Positions 47,390 to 56,288 are shown, numbered from the stretch's first letter. The stretch is 64,000 bases of DNA from Sulfurimicrobium sp963779055 (GCA_963779055.1 CAVZWN010000004.1:62001-126000); one strand, 5' to 3'. Numbers and translations: made by a program. The notes: generated by a model from the sequence alone, not told the origin.

Positions 47390-48100
47390 CTACTCGGGCA
47401 AGTTATCGCGCAGCTGATTCCGGTCAAACCACCACGCGTTGCCGACAATGGTATTCACAACCTGACTCAAACGGGGAAGAAACACCTGCGGATCACGCAA
47501 CTCCAGTTTATCCATCCAGGCATTCAGGGCCTGCTGGTCCTGCACATTGCCATGGCGTGCGGCAACACGAGCAATTAGATTATTCGCAAGCAGGCTCAGA
47601 TTCTCATGTTTCACATCATCTGCCCGGACATCAATTACATAGCGTGTCGCAACGGCAGCAAGGGCCGCACCATCGGAATGAACCGGCGTTTCCGTGACGA
47701 CATGCTCAAGCATGGCATAGGTAAGTTCCGGCTCAACCGGAAAGGTGACCGCCAGCCAGACACCCATACCCAAAGCGGGAATCGAGAAAGCCTGCTCAGT
47801 CTGATACAGCACATTGCAGGCTTCCACTGCATCCTGCCAGGATTCATTTTTCAGCGCCGTATCAAAAGCCGCGCGAGCCAGGTCCCAGGCTTCCTCCTTG
47901 CGCTCCAGCCAAACCAGTATTTCGGCAATATCCAGTTGCAGACGGGCGCACGCCATCAAATCAGCACCTGAACAGTTTTCCAGTTGAAGCTGTTTTTCGC
48001 CTAGCTGCCGCTCGAAATCAAGCTTCTCGCCCTCGGACAAGCCATCCGGCAACTCAGCCATATAAGCAAAAGGGTCAGAATTTGTATTGTTTTCACTCAT
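47390..48100 (-). CDS. hypothetical helical protein
   Basis: 236 aa, not recognised. Soluble, acidic, probably all-helical with a TPR-like middle (ARLQLDIAEILVWLERKEEAWDLARAAFDTAL, about 50-80). No signal peptide or catalytic motif is seen. It is convergent with the ABC exporter gene, 12 bp away. Immediately upstream is a 135-bp AT-rich stretch with nothing else recognisable. Base composition is like its neighbours. Confidence 0.7.
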   Translation of the reverse strand: MSENNTNSDPFAYMAELPDGLSEGEKLDFERQLGEKQLQLENCSGADLMACARLQLDIAEILVWLERKEEAWDLARAAFDTALKNESWQDAVEACNVLYQTEQAFSIPALGMGVWLAVTFPVEPELTYAMLEHVVTETPVHSDGAALAAVATRYVIDVRADDVKHENLSLLANNLIARVAARHGNVQDQQALNAWMDKLELRDPQVFLPRLSQVVNTIVGNAWWFDRNQLRDNLPE

Positions 48101-48235
48101 ATTTGCACTTCATATTCGTTATTGAAAAGAAATAATTTAAGTTATTTGTAAAAACCCGGCTTGCGCCATCGCGCACACATTAAGGAAGCCCTGATTCTCA
48201 ATATTAAGCGTAATTGCCACTCCTGGCAGGAGAAG

Positions 48236-48427
48236 CTACTGGTCGACACCGACGATATCGCTTGCTTCAAATTCGTCCGGAATTGTTCCATCGCCAATGC
48301 CGGTTACCATGGCTGCCAGACTTTCACTTTGTTTAATAAAATATTCGGCGCTGATTGGGTCATAGAAACGCTGACCGACAGCAAGCTCGCTGAACTTGAT
48401 TTTGTTACGAGAGATATTTGAAGTCAT
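48236..48427 (-). CDS. small hypothetical protein (63 aa)
   Basis: Not recognised. ATG at 48427 is preceded by GAGGTG about 8 nt upstream. Acidic C-terminal half (DGTIPDEFEASDIVGVDQ). The N-terminal motif FSELAVGQRFYDP resembles short regions of other small conserved proteins, without a functional cue. It lies between the helical protein gene and tRNA-Asn. Confidence 0.55.
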   Translation of the reverse strand: MTSNISRNKIKFSELAVGQRFYDPISAEYFIKQSESLAAMVTGIGDGTIPDEFEASDIVGVDQ

Positions 48428-48535
48428 AAAAATTCACCTCAGAAAGTGATTAAGGATGCGGGGGGATGACCCGGAAGAGCGTATGGGTTGGCGGAAAAAA
48501 GCCACTCAGCACCTACACTGACTCCAAAAAGCAAA

Positions 48536-48560
48536 AAGCCCAACCTTGAGAGTTGGGCTT
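48536..48560 (-). terminator. Rho-independent terminator of tRNA-Asn
   Basis: On the minus strand AAGCCCAAC/GTTGGGCTT forms a 9-bp stem with a 7-nt loop, then TTT GC TTTTT. It begins 17 bp after the tRNA 3' end. Confidence 0.8.
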
Positions 48561-48576
48561 AAGTGCTTTTTTATTC

Positions 48577-48652
48577 TGGCTCCCCGACCTGGACTCGAAC
48601 CAGGGACCTGCGGATTAACAGTCCGTCGCTCTACCGACTGAGCTATCAGGGA
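48577..48652 (-). tRNA. tRNA-Asn (GTT)
   Basis: On the minus strand TCCCTGATAGCTCAG opens a cloverleaf, the anticodon loop is CTGTTAA (anticodon GTT), the T-loop is GGTTCGAGTCC, and the acceptor ends in GGGGAGCCA with encoded CCA. Length 76 nt. The matched acceptor (TCCCTGA/TCGGGGA), D, anticodon and T stems are all present. Terminated at 48536-48560. Confidence 0.97.
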
Positions 48653-48798
48653 ATTGACAAGCCAGCATTCTAAGCAGTTGACGCCCTAAGGTCAACCCAT
48701 TGACACCAAAATCTCGTGCCCACGGGATATGGCACGATTCTGCACGAGCCCTTAATTTCGGATAAAATTCATATTCCTGATCAACCTGCCTTTACAAG

Positions 48799-49152
48799 AT
48801 GAGCCACAATCCTCCCCTGATTATTAACGTCGATCTCCATGACTTTGAACAAAGTGTAATTGAAGCGTCCAAAACCCTGCCTGTATTGGTGGATTTCTGG
48901 GCTGACTGGTGTCCGCCCTGCTTGGCGCTTTCACCTGTGCTGGACCGTGTAGCAAATACTTACGCAGGCAAGTTTACGCTCGCCAAGGTGGAAGTGGATG
49001 AGGGCGACAACATGAAACTTGCGGGCCGCTATGGCTTGCGTGGCTTCCCTACCGTGCTGATGTTCATAAATGGAGAGGAAGTGGGTCGATTTGCCAGCGC
49101 GAAGCCCGAGCACTGGGTGCGCGAGTTCGTTGAGCAGCACTGCGGCTGCTAA
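48799..49152 (+). CDS. thioredoxin-like protein (CPPC)
   Basis: 117 aa; active site Cys38-Pro-Pro-Cys41 (FWADWCPPCLAL), cis-Pro (LRGFPTVLMF), and an extra Cys pair at the C-terminus (HCGC). No signal peptide. The double-Pro active site is less common than CGPC. It is followed after 9 bp by the YchJ gene, on the same strand. Confidence 0.88.
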   Translation: MSHNPPLIINVDLHDFEQSVIEASKTLPVLVDFWADWCPPCLALSPVLDRVANTYAGKFTLAKVEVDEGDNMKLAGRYGLRGFPTVLMFINGEEVGRFASAKPEHWVREFVEQHCGC

Positions 49153-49161
49153 TAGCTGCGC

Positions 49162-49620
49162 ATGAGCGCCTTATGCCCATGCGGGTCTGGAGCCGAATTC
49201 GAGGATTGCTGCGCGCCTTACCTGAAAGGCACGGCTTCGGCGCCCACGGCTGAAGCTTTGATGCGCTCCCGCTACACTGCTTTTGTCGAACGGGACTGGG
49301 GCTATCTGAATCGCACCCAGTTGATGCAGGACACCGCCCCACCCACACCGGACATGACTTGGCTGGGTCTGGAAATCCTGGATACGCAAACAGGCTGTGC
49401 CGAGGATGAAACAGGTACGGTTGAGTTTATTGCGCGTTACAGCCATCAGGGAATCCACGCTACGCTGCATGAAATCAGTCATTTCAAAAAAGAAGATGGG
49501 ATGTGGCTCTATGTGGGCGGCACCTTTCCCCGTGCAAACAGGAAACCCAAGCCAGGGCGAAACGACCCCTGCCCCTGTGATAGCGGGCTAAAATTCAAGA
49601 AATGTTGCATGGAAAAATAA
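49162..49620 (+). CDS. ychJ: YchJ-family SEC-C motif protein
   Basis: 152 aa. SEC-C zinc motifs at both ends: CPCGSGAEFEDCC at residues 5-17 and CPCDSGLKFKKCC near the C-terminus. The middle is the YchJ domain (SRYTAFVERDWGYLNRTQ). The function is not established; SEC-C motifs bind zinc and often mediate protein interactions. Likely co-transcribed with the CPPC thioredoxin. Confidence 0.92.
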   Translation: MSALCPCGSGAEFEDCCAPYLKGTASAPTAEALMRSRYTAFVERDWGYLNRTQLMQDTAPPTPDMTWLGLEILDTQTGCAEDETGTVEFIARYSHQGIHATLHEISHFKKEDGMWLYVGGTFPRANRKPKPGRNDPCPCDSGLKFKKCCMEK

Positions 49621-49627
49621 GCTGGGT

Positions 49628-49949
49628 TCAGCGCTTGGCCGGATCGGGCTGCTTAACGGAGGGTGGCAAAGGATGATCGCTTTCCAGCACCTGAAAAAAC
49701 ACTTCATCCTGCTTGATCATGCCCAGCTCGCTGCGCGCCCGCTCCTCAATTGCGCCGTAACCCTGCTTCAGGTCACGTACCTCGGCATCAAGGGAGGCGT
49801 TGCGTGCCTTCAGGCCTTGATTGACCTGCTTCTGCGCTGCAATTTTCTGATCCACTTCCCATACGCGCAGCCAACTCCCCTTCCCCAGCCAAAGCGGATA
49901 CTGCAACGCGGCGATGACAAGCACCAGATAGCAGCGTCAGCCAGCGCAT
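49628..49949 (-). pseudogene. ftsB: cell-division protein FtsB, frameshifted near the start
   Basis: FtsB is the small bitopic divisome protein (with FtsL and FtsQ). The body LQYPLWLGKGSWLRVWEVDQ, a coiled coil (about 30-75) and a short periplasmic tail match FtsB. The typical start MRWLTLL is encoded at 49949 in a different frame, and one extra T near 49928 (CTA T CTG) separates it from VLVIAALQ. A GTG at 49924 would open the body frame, but would leave only a dozen hydrophobic residues, too few for a membrane anchor. Full length with correction is 106 aa. Placed just after eno, the standard order. Confidence 0.85.
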
Positions 49950-49971
49950 GGGAAAAGCTTAGGACTCCGGG

Positions 49972-51258
49972 TCAGCGGTTGATCTGGTAAAAAGCTTCGC
50001 GCCCGGCGTAGCTGGCGCCATCACCCAGCTCTTCCTCAATGCGCAGCAGCTGGTTGTATTTGGAAATACGGTCAGAGCGGCTGAGGGAGCCGGTTTTGAT
50101 CTGAAGTGCATTGGTAGCCACTGAGATATCCGCGATGGTGGTGTCTTCCGTTTCACCCGAGCGATGTGAAATCACGGCGGTGTAGCCGGCGCGTTTGGCC
50201 ATCTCGACTGCGGCGAAAGTTTCGCTCAGGGTACCGATCTGGTTCACCTTGATCAGGATGGAATTGCAGACGCCTTTCTTGATACCTTCGCGCAGAATCT
50301 TGGTGTTGGTTACAAAAACATCATCACCGACTAGCTGGATCGTTTTGCCCAGGCGATCGGTAAGCAGTTTCCAGCCATCCCAGTCGAACTCGCTCATGCC
50401 ATCTTCGATGCTGATGATGGGGTATTTGTCCACCCAGGTCGCGTAAAGGTCGATGATCTGTTCCGCATTGAGGGTCAGACCGTCGGCCTTCAGATGATAC
50501 TGTCCATCTTTGTAAAACTCGGAAGCTGCGCAATCCAGGCCGATGGCCACGTCGGCACCCGGCAGATAACCGGCAGCCTCAATTGCCTCGACGATCACTT
50601 GCAGCGCACCTTCGTTGGAGCCCAGTGCCGGGGCGAAACCGCCTTCATCGCCTACGGTGGTGGCAAAGCCCTTGGAATCGAGAATTTTTTTCAAATGATG
50701 AAACACCTCGGCGCCGCAACGCAGCGCTTCACGGAAACTTTGCGCGCCTACCGGAATGATCATGAATTCCTGGATATCCGCACCGCCGGAAGCATGCGCA
50801 CCGCCGTTGATGATGTTCATCATCGGCACTGGCAGTTGCATCGGACCGGAGCCACCGAGATAGCGATACAGCGGCAAGCCGGATTGTTCGGCTGCGGCTT
50901 TAGCTACTGCCATGGATACGGCAAGGATAGCGTTGGCACCCAGGCGACCTTTGTTGTCCGTTCCGTCCAGTTCGATCAGGGTCTTGTCGATAAAACTTTG
51001 CTCTTCGGCATCCAGGCCGATAATGGCTTCGCAGATTTCAGTATTCACATTTTCTACTGCCTGCAACACGCCCTTGCCCAGATAACGGGCCTTGTCGCCA
51101 TCGCGCAGTTCCACGGCTTCCTTGGTGCCGGTAGAGGCGCCGGAAGGCACGGCGGCACGGCCAATCACACCGGACTCAAGCAACACATCGGCCTCCACCG
51201 TGGGGTTGCCACGGGAGTCCAGAATTTCACGGGCGATCACATCAACAATTGCACTCAT
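49972..51258 (-). CDS. eno: enolase
   Basis: 2-phosphoglycerate dehydratase of glycolysis, and part of the RNA degradosome in some bacteria. 428 aa. N-terminal segment IVDVIAREILDSRGNPTVE, catalytic region SIEDGMSEFDWDGW, and SHRSGETEDTTIAD (active-site His/Arg/Ser loop), with the metal-binding Asp and Glu residues in place. kdsA lies 29 bp upstream and ftsB follows. In an autotroph it connects fixed carbon with PEP. Confidence 0.97.
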   Translation of the reverse strand: MSAIVDVIAREILDSRGNPTVEADVLLESGVIGRAAVPSGASTGTKEAVELRDGDKARYLGKGVLQAVENVNTEICEAIIGLDAEEQSFIDKTLIELDGTDNKGRLGANAILAVSMAVAKAAAEQSGLPLYRYLGGSGPMQLPVPMMNIINGGAHASGGADIQEFMIIPVGAQSFREALRCGAEVFHHLKKILDSKGFATTVGDEGGFAPALGSNEGALQVIVEAIEAAGYLPGADVAIGLDCAASEFYKDGQYHLKADGLTLNAEQIIDLYATWVDKYPIISIEDGMSEFDWDGWKLLTDRLGKTIQLVGDDVFVTNTKILREGIKKGVCNSILIKVNQIGTLSETFAAVEMAKRAGYTAVISHRSGETEDTTIADISVATNALQIKTGSLSRSDRISKYNQLLRIEEELGDGASYAGREAFYQINR

Positions 51259-51287
51259 TCTTATTTCCTTATTTTCTCAGTCATCTA

Positions 51288-52127
51288 TCACAATTTCATT
51301 TCAGCAAAGCCTTGCTGCTTTACCAGTTCATCCAGTTGCTTGAGCGTACTCAGTAGCTCGCGCAGTTTTCCCAGAGGCCACGCATTGGGGCCGTCCGACA
51401 GCGCCTTTGCCGGATCGGGGTGGGTTTCCATGAACAGCCCGGCAATACCGCTTGCCACCGCCGCACGTGCCAGCACCGGCACAAATTCACGCTGCCCGCC
51501 GCTCTTGTCCCCCTGCCCGCCCGGCAACTGCACCGAGTGGGTAGCATCGAACACCACCGGGCAATCCGTATCGCGCATTACCGCCAGTGAGCGCATATCG
51601 GACACCAGATTGTTGTAGCCGAAGGACACGCCACGCTCGCACACCATGATGTTATCCTGGCCGCCATTGGCTTCGCGCGCCTTGTCGACCACGTTTTTCA
51701 TGTCCCAGGGCGCAAGAAACTGGCCCTTCTTGATATTCACCGGCTTGCCGCAACTGGCTACGGCATGGATAAAATCGGTCTGCCTACACAGGAAAGCGGG
51801 GGTTTGCAACACATCCACCACCGCTGCCACAACCGGGATTTCTTCTTCGGTATGCACATCGGTCAGGACGGGCACACCAATCTGGCGCTTCACTTCCGCC
51901 AGAATGCGCAAACCTTCGTCCATGCCAAAGCCGCGGAATGATTTTCCTGAACTGCGGTTGGCCTTGTCGTAGGAAGATTTGTAAATAAAGCTTACACCCA
52001 CCAGGTTACAGATTTCTTTCAGTTGCCCAGCCGTATCCAGTGCCATCTGCTCGGACTCGATAACACAGGGGCCGGCGATCAGAAACAGCGGGTGTTTCAG
52101 ACCCGCATCAAAACCACAGAGTTTCAT
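51288..52127 (-). CDS. kdsA: 3-deoxy-8-phosphooctulonate synthase
   Basis: KDO-8-P synthase makes the core sugar precursor of lipopolysaccharide from arabinose-5-phosphate and PEP. 279 aa, with LIAGPCVIESEQ, YKSSYDKANRSS and DATHSVQLPGG, and metal/active-site region KKGQFLAPWDMKN. Non-metal type: Asn at IKKGQ/KNV region rather than Cys, which should be checked by alignment. It starts 2 bp after pyrG. Confidence 0.96.
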   Translation of the reverse strand: MKLCGFDAGLKHPLFLIAGPCVIESEQMALDTAGQLKEICNLVGVSFIYKSSYDKANRSSGKSFRGFGMDEGLRILAEVKRQIGVPVLTDVHTEEEIPVVAAVVDVLQTPAFLCRQTDFIHAVASCGKPVNIKKGQFLAPWDMKNVVDKAREANGGQDNIMVCERGVSFGYNNLVSDMRSLAVMRDTDCPVVFDATHSVQLPGGQGDKSGGQREFVPVLARAAVASGIAGLFMETHPDPAKALSDGPNAWPLGKLRELLSTLKQLDELVKQQGFAEMKL

Positions 52128-52129
52128 CG

Positions 52130-53767
52130 TTAAGCCTTCTTTCCCTTGGCGTGCTGCAGCGCTGCTTCAATAAAAGACTTGAAGAGTGGATGGCCGCCAC
52201 GCGGAGTCGATGTAAATTCAGGATGGAACTGGCATGCCATAAACCAGGGGTGAGCAGGCAGCTCGATCATTTCACACAGGTCTTCACCCCCCATGGAACG
52301 ACCGCTCACGCGCAAGCCCGCCTGCTCCAGGCGGGATAGATATTCATTATTGACCTCATAGCGGTGACGGTGCCGTTCAACTACGGTATCGGCGCCATAG
52401 ACCTTGCGTGCCAGCGAACCTTCCGCAAGGTTTGCCTCCTGCCCACCCAGACGCATGGTACCGCCGAGATCGGATTGGGAACTGCGGGTTTCCAGTGCCC
52501 CCTCCTTGGTCCGCCACTCGGTAATCAGCGCCACCACAGGGAAAGGCGTATCCGGATTGAATTCAGTACTGTGCGCATCTTCCATCTTCGCCATATGGCG
52601 CGCAAATTCAATCACGGCCAGTTGCATCCCAAGGCAGATACCCAGATAAGGAATGGACTTTTCGCGTGCATAGCGGATCGCTGTAATCTTGCCTTCAACG
52701 CCGCGTTTGCCGAAACCGCCAGGCACCAGAACAGCATCCATGCCATTCAGGAAATCGGTATTGCCGGTTTCAAGCGTTTCGGAATCGATATAGTGGATAT
52801 TGATCTTGCTGCGCGTATGAATGCCCGCGTGGATCAGGGCTTCGGAAAGCGATTTATAGGATTCGGTCAGATCCACATACTTGCCCACCAGCGCGATGTT
52901 CACCGTATGCTGTGGATGCTCCAGCGCATAAACCAGTTTTTCCCATGTACTCAAATCGGCGGGGGGCGGCGTGAGTTCCAGCTTGGCGCAGACGATCTTG
53001 TCCAGCCCCTGCAGGTGCAGCAAACCGGGAATCTTGTAAATGCTGTCCACATCGACGGCGGAAATCACCGCTTCTTCCTGAACATTGGTGAACAGCGCGA
53101 TCTTGCGCCGCTCGTCGTCCGGCAACGGGCGGTCAGCACGGCATAGCAGCACATCGGGCTGAATACCGATTTGGCGTAGTTCCTTGACCGAATGCTGGGT
53201 CGGCTTGGTCTTGATTTCGCCTGCAGAAGCAATATAGGGCACCAGCGTCAGGTGGATAAAGCAGGTGTCACTACGCCCAAGCTGCACGCCCATCTGGCGG
53301 ATGGCTTCCAGAAACGGCAACGACTCAATGTCACCCACCGTACCGCCAATCTCGACAATCGCCACTTCCGCATTGCCTGCACCGGCACGGATGAAATTCT
53401 TGATCTCATCCGTGATATGAGGAATCACCTGCACAGTGCCGCCCAGATAGTCGCCGCGACGCTCTTTCTTGATCACGCTCTCGTAAATCTGGCCGGTGGT
53501 GAAATTGTTGGACTTTTTCATCTTGGCACTGATGAAGCGCTCGTAATGACCCAGATCCAGATCCGTCTCTGCACCGTCTTCGGTGACAAAAACCTCGCCG
53601 TGCTGGAAGGGACTCATAGTGCCGGGATCCACGTTGATGTAGGGATCCAGCTTGAGCATGGTGACTTTGATGCCGCGTGATTCGAGGATGGCGGCCAGGG
53701 AAGCTGCTGCGATACCCTTGCCAAGTGAAGAAACAACCCCGCCCGTAACGAAGATAAATTTGGTCAT
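52130..53767 (-). CDS. pyrG: CTP synthase
   Basis: Makes CTP from UTP with glutamine-derived ammonia. 545 aa from ATG 53767 (MTKFIFVTGGVVSSLGKG). N-terminal synthase domain with P-loop VVSSLGKGIAAAS and C-terminal class-I glutaminase, catalytic Cys in GICLGMQLA and the His/Glu pair near FHPEFTS. A six-residue upstream extension is possible but unlikely. It leads the pyrG-kdsA-eno-ftsB order. The 259 bp between pyrG and ppiD hold no recognisable gene. Confidence 0.97.
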   Translation of the reverse strand: MTKFIFVTGGVVSSLGKGIAAASLAAILESRGIKVTMLKLDPYINVDPGTMSPFQHGEVFVTEDGAETDLDLGHYERFISAKMKKSNNFTTGQIYESVIKKERRGDYLGGTVQVIPHITDEIKNFIRAGAGNAEVAIVEIGGTVGDIESLPFLEAIRQMGVQLGRSDTCFIHLTLVPYIASAGEIKTKPTQHSVKELRQIGIQPDVLLCRADRPLPDDERRKIALFTNVQEEAVISAVDVDSIYKIPGLLHLQGLDKIVCAKLELTPPPADLSTWEKLVYALEHPQHTVNIALVGKYVDLTESYKSLSEALIHAGIHTRSKINIHYIDSETLETGNTDFLNGMDAVLVPGGFGKRGVEGKITAIRYAREKSIPYLGICLGMQLAVIEFARHMAKMEDAHSTEFNPDTPFPVVALITEWRTKEGALETRSSQSDLGGTMRLGGQEANLAEGSLARKVYGADTVVERHRHRYEVNNEYLSRLEQAGLRVSGRSMGGEDLCEMIELPAHPWFMACQFHPEFTSTPRGGHPLFKSFIEAALQHAKGKKA

Positions 53768-54026
53768 GAAAAACCTGAAAATCATGAAGATTGGACGGGT
53801 TCACATCATACCCTAAACCCCATTTACCCACAATTCAGGCTTGGATTAATGTGAAGAACAATAAACACTCACCCGCTAAAAATCCAAGACTAACTGACAG
53901 TCTCAGTGGGAAATGACAGATGCCGTTTACAAAGCAAAAATACCCGCAGAGAAGAAAACCGCCCACGCACAATATTCAGCGCGCCTGGACGGCTTGATCA
54001 ATCTATTCGGAATAAGCCAGAAAAAA

Positions 54027-55934
54027 CTAACGCTCGACCTTCTCCAGCGCTTCTTTCCTGACCTCGATTTTTGCTTTTTGCTTCAGGCTGGCAAGGTATG
54101 CCGCAGCATATTCTCGCTCCAGTATGCTTGCAAAGCGCTGGGCATAGGCCTGCTTGCGTGCTTCTTCCTGGACTCCGGCCTCAACCAGTTTAGATACCCT
54201 GACAAGCGTGTAGCCGCCCTGATTATTCTCCACCCCGGCATAAGCAGGCAACTTGTCTGCCTTCGCCCTGAAAGCCTCCTTCAGCACATCCGGCATCAGG
54301 CCATCCGATTTGGAACGACTGGCCAGCTGCGGCGAACTCCAGCTCAAACTAGCGGGAACATCGCCCTTTTGCAACTGAGCAAGGGTCTCTTTACCCAACT
54401 TCACTGCAAGAACAGAGGCCTGCTGACGCTGCAAGCGCTGCCCCAGTGAAGCAGCAATCTCTTCCAGCGGCTTGACGCTGGCTGCCTTGTATTCCAGCAA
54501 GCGGGCCGCAACCAGCGTATTAGGCACGACTTCGACAGCTTCGGTGTTGCGCTTGTTCTTCATCACCTCTTCAGTAAACACGGCCTGCAACAGCTTGGGG
54601 TTGTTGAGCAAAGACGTATCGCTCGCCATGCGACTGACCCAGCCACTCTGTTCGACTTTGATCCCAAGTTGCTGGGCGACTGGAGCGAGACTATCTCCCT
54701 GTTCGTAAGCCAGGTTGCTGAAATTCTCGGCATTCTCGGTAAATTTCTTGCCAGCTTTCTGCTTCCTTAATTCCTGCGTGATTTCACCATGAACATCCTG
54801 CAAGGCGCGCAGCTTTGCTGGTTTAATCGCGGTCAGCTTGATGATGTGAAAGCCGAAATCCGACTGCACCAGATCACTAATTTCGCCAACCGTCATCCGG
54901 AATGCCGTGTCCTCGAAAGGTTTGACCATCGCACCGCGGCCAAAATACCCGAGATCACCACCCTGAGCCGCTGAACCGCTATCCTGCGAATGCTGTTTGG
55001 CCTGTTGCGCAAAATTGTCCGGGTTCTGTTTTACTTCCTGCAAAACCTTGCGTGCCTTTTCCATGGCGGTCTTTTTGTCAGCAGCGCCGGCTGACGATGA
55101 AACACCAATCAGAATATGACTGGCCTGACGTTCTTCTGGCTGGCCGAACTGACTTGCATGTTCTTTGTAGTAGGATGTAATTTCTTCTTCGCTCACAGTC
55201 ACCTGTGACGCAAGATTATCCGCTGAAAGCACAACGTACTCGAGCCGCACCTGCTCCGGCAGCCTGAATTCATCCTGATGTTTCTCGTAATAATCCTTGA
55301 TTTCAGCCGCCTCGATCTTTGTCTGCGGCATGAACTGCTCGATCTGGATCGTGGCCTGGCTGACTTCGCGCTGTTGCTCAACGATTCGGGTCAGTCGGTC
55401 CGCTACCGTTCTGGGAATAAAAGTATTGCGGCTTACGCCTTCCTGAGCAGTCTGAAGGAGCAGGTCCTGGCGCACGCGGTGTTCAAACATGCCGACAGTC
55501 ATATTCTGCTGACGCAGTACCGATTCATAACGTGTATGGGAAAATACGCCATTTTCATGAAAGGCATCAATCCCTGCGATAAGTCTGGCAAGCTGGGCAT
55601 CGGAAACCGCCAAGCCTTCCTGTGCGGCATCAGCCAGCAAAACGCGCTGATCGATCAGACCGTCCAGGACGGACTTGCGCATCTCCGGATTGTCCATGAC
55701 CGCAGGGTCAAAATCCTTTCCCAATGCCGAGCGCATCCGGTCCTGCTGGTCCTTCAATGCCTGTGAAAATTCATTTTGCAGGATTTCCTGCCCACCCACC
55801 TTGGCAACCATAGGACCACTGCCACCGCCCTTCATGTAAGAATCGACACCCCATAAAGCGAACGGAATGGTAATCAGGACCAGAATGGCTTTGGCAATTT
55901 TGCCTTGAGCGTGTTCACGAATGACTTCTAGCAT
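54027..55934 (-). CDS. ppiD: PpiD-type periplasmic chaperone / peptidyl-prolyl isomerase
   Basis: 635 aa. One N-terminal membrane anchor (about residues 13-33, AKAILVLITIPFALWGVDSY), a SurA-like N-terminal chaperone region (about 35-220), a parvulin domain (about 270-365, RQASHILIGVSS...GDLGYFGRGAMVKPFED) and a C-terminal chaperone part. It faces the periplasm and assists folding of outer-membrane proteins next to the Sec translocon. In betaproteobacteria it usually follows hupB and tRNA genes; here it follows a tRNA-Asp 3' fragment instead. Confidence 0.95.
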   Translation of the reverse strand: MLEVIREHAQGKIAKAILVLITIPFALWGVDSYMKGGGSGPMVAKVGGQEILQNEFSQALKDQQDRMRSALGKDFDPAVMDNPEMRKSVLDGLIDQRVLLADAAQEGLAVSDAQLARLIAGIDAFHENGVFSHTRYESVLRQQNMTVGMFEHRVRQDLLLQTAQEGVSRNTFIPRTVADRLTRIVEQQREVSQATIQIEQFMPQTKIEAAEIKDYYEKHQDEFRLPEQVRLEYVVLSADNLASQVTVSEEEITSYYKEHASQFGQPEERQASHILIGVSSSAGAADKKTAMEKARKVLQEVKQNPDNFAQQAKQHSQDSGSAAQGGDLGYFGRGAMVKPFEDTAFRMTVGEISDLVQSDFGFHIIKLTAIKPAKLRALQDVHGEITQELRKQKAGKKFTENAENFSNLAYEQGDSLAPVAQQLGIKVEQSGWVSRMASDTSLLNNPKLLQAVFTEEVMKNKRNTEAVEVVPNTLVAARLLEYKAASVKPLEEIAASLGQRLQRQQASVLAVKLGKETLAQLQKGDVPASLSWSSPQLASRSKSDGLMPDVLKEAFRAKADKLPAYAGVENNQGGYTLVRVSKLVEAGVQEEARKQAYAQRFASILEREYAAAYLASLKQKAKIEVRKEALEKVER

Positions 55935-56000
55935 AGTTTTAACCCGTCAATGGCTTGCCGCTTGGACGAAGCCGGTTTGATTTGGCTGCAAGAAAGAAAA

Positions 56001-56024
56001 AAGGGTGAACCGAAGTTCACCCTT
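56001..56024 (-). terminator. Rho-independent terminator of a lost tRNA
   Basis: On the minus strand AAGGGTGAAC/GTTCACCCTT forms a perfect 10-bp stem with a TTCG tetraloop, followed by T6. It sits 3 bp after a CCA-ended tRNA fragment, as expected for a tRNA terminator, but no tRNA remains upstream. The stretch 55935-56288 contains only this, the fragment, and the sequence described next to it. Confidence 0.85.
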
Positions 56025-56027
56025 GTT

Positions 56028-56044
56028 TGGCGGAGTGGACGGGA
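56028..56044 (-). other. 3' fragment of tRNA-Asp, probable attachment-site scar
   Basis: On the minus strand TCCCGTCCACTCCGCCA matches the 3' end of a betaproteobacterial tRNA-Asp (T-arm 3' side, acceptor, CCA). The bases further upstream do not continue the tRNA. Integration at tRNA 3' ends leaves such a displaced fragment at one end of the element, while the reconstituted tRNA is at the other. The corresponding intact tRNA-Asp and integrase should lie beyond the right edge of the window. This is inference from a short match. Confidence 0.55.
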
Positions 56045-56058
56045 TACTGCAGCCGACT

Positions 56059-56110
56059 ACAAAACACTATCCATTCAATAAGTTATGCGGCATCAAAAAT
56101 GGTGTTTTGT
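56059..56110. repeat. 9-bp perfect inverted repeat beside the tRNA fragment
   Basis: ACAAAACAC (56059-56067) and GTGTTTTGT (56102-56110) flank 34 bp, followed by TTTTGTACCC and TTTTTGTATGCCC copies on the right. This AT-rich noncoding stretch runs to 56288. Similar motifs are found next to tyrosine-integrase attachment sites, so these may be integrase arm-type sites. Confidence 0.35.
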
Positions 56111-56288
56111 ACCCTTTTTGTATGCCCTTCAGATTCGCCGAGAATTTTATCATAAGCTTACGCCTAAGGCGAGCAGGCTTAGAAGAGCGGGCATCATTAC
56201 CCCTCCCCGCGAACGCGCAAGTAAATACGCCAATTTATCGGCATTATCAATTTTATCCCCAGTTACGGACGCTAACTGAGATGCCAAG

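Noticed and set aside
49628..49924. ftsB starting at GTG 49924 as an intact gene
   Set aside because: It would lack most of the membrane anchor, while the expected MRWLTLL start is encoded just upstream in another frame.
9525..49930. Programmed ribosomal frameshifting as the cause of the frame breaks
   Set aside because: No slippery heptamer or following pseudoknot is evident, and the affected gene families are not known to use it.
53913..54449. Plus-strand open frame at the end of ppiD
   Set aside because: Mostly antisense to ppiD with no ribosome-binding site and no recognisable domain.
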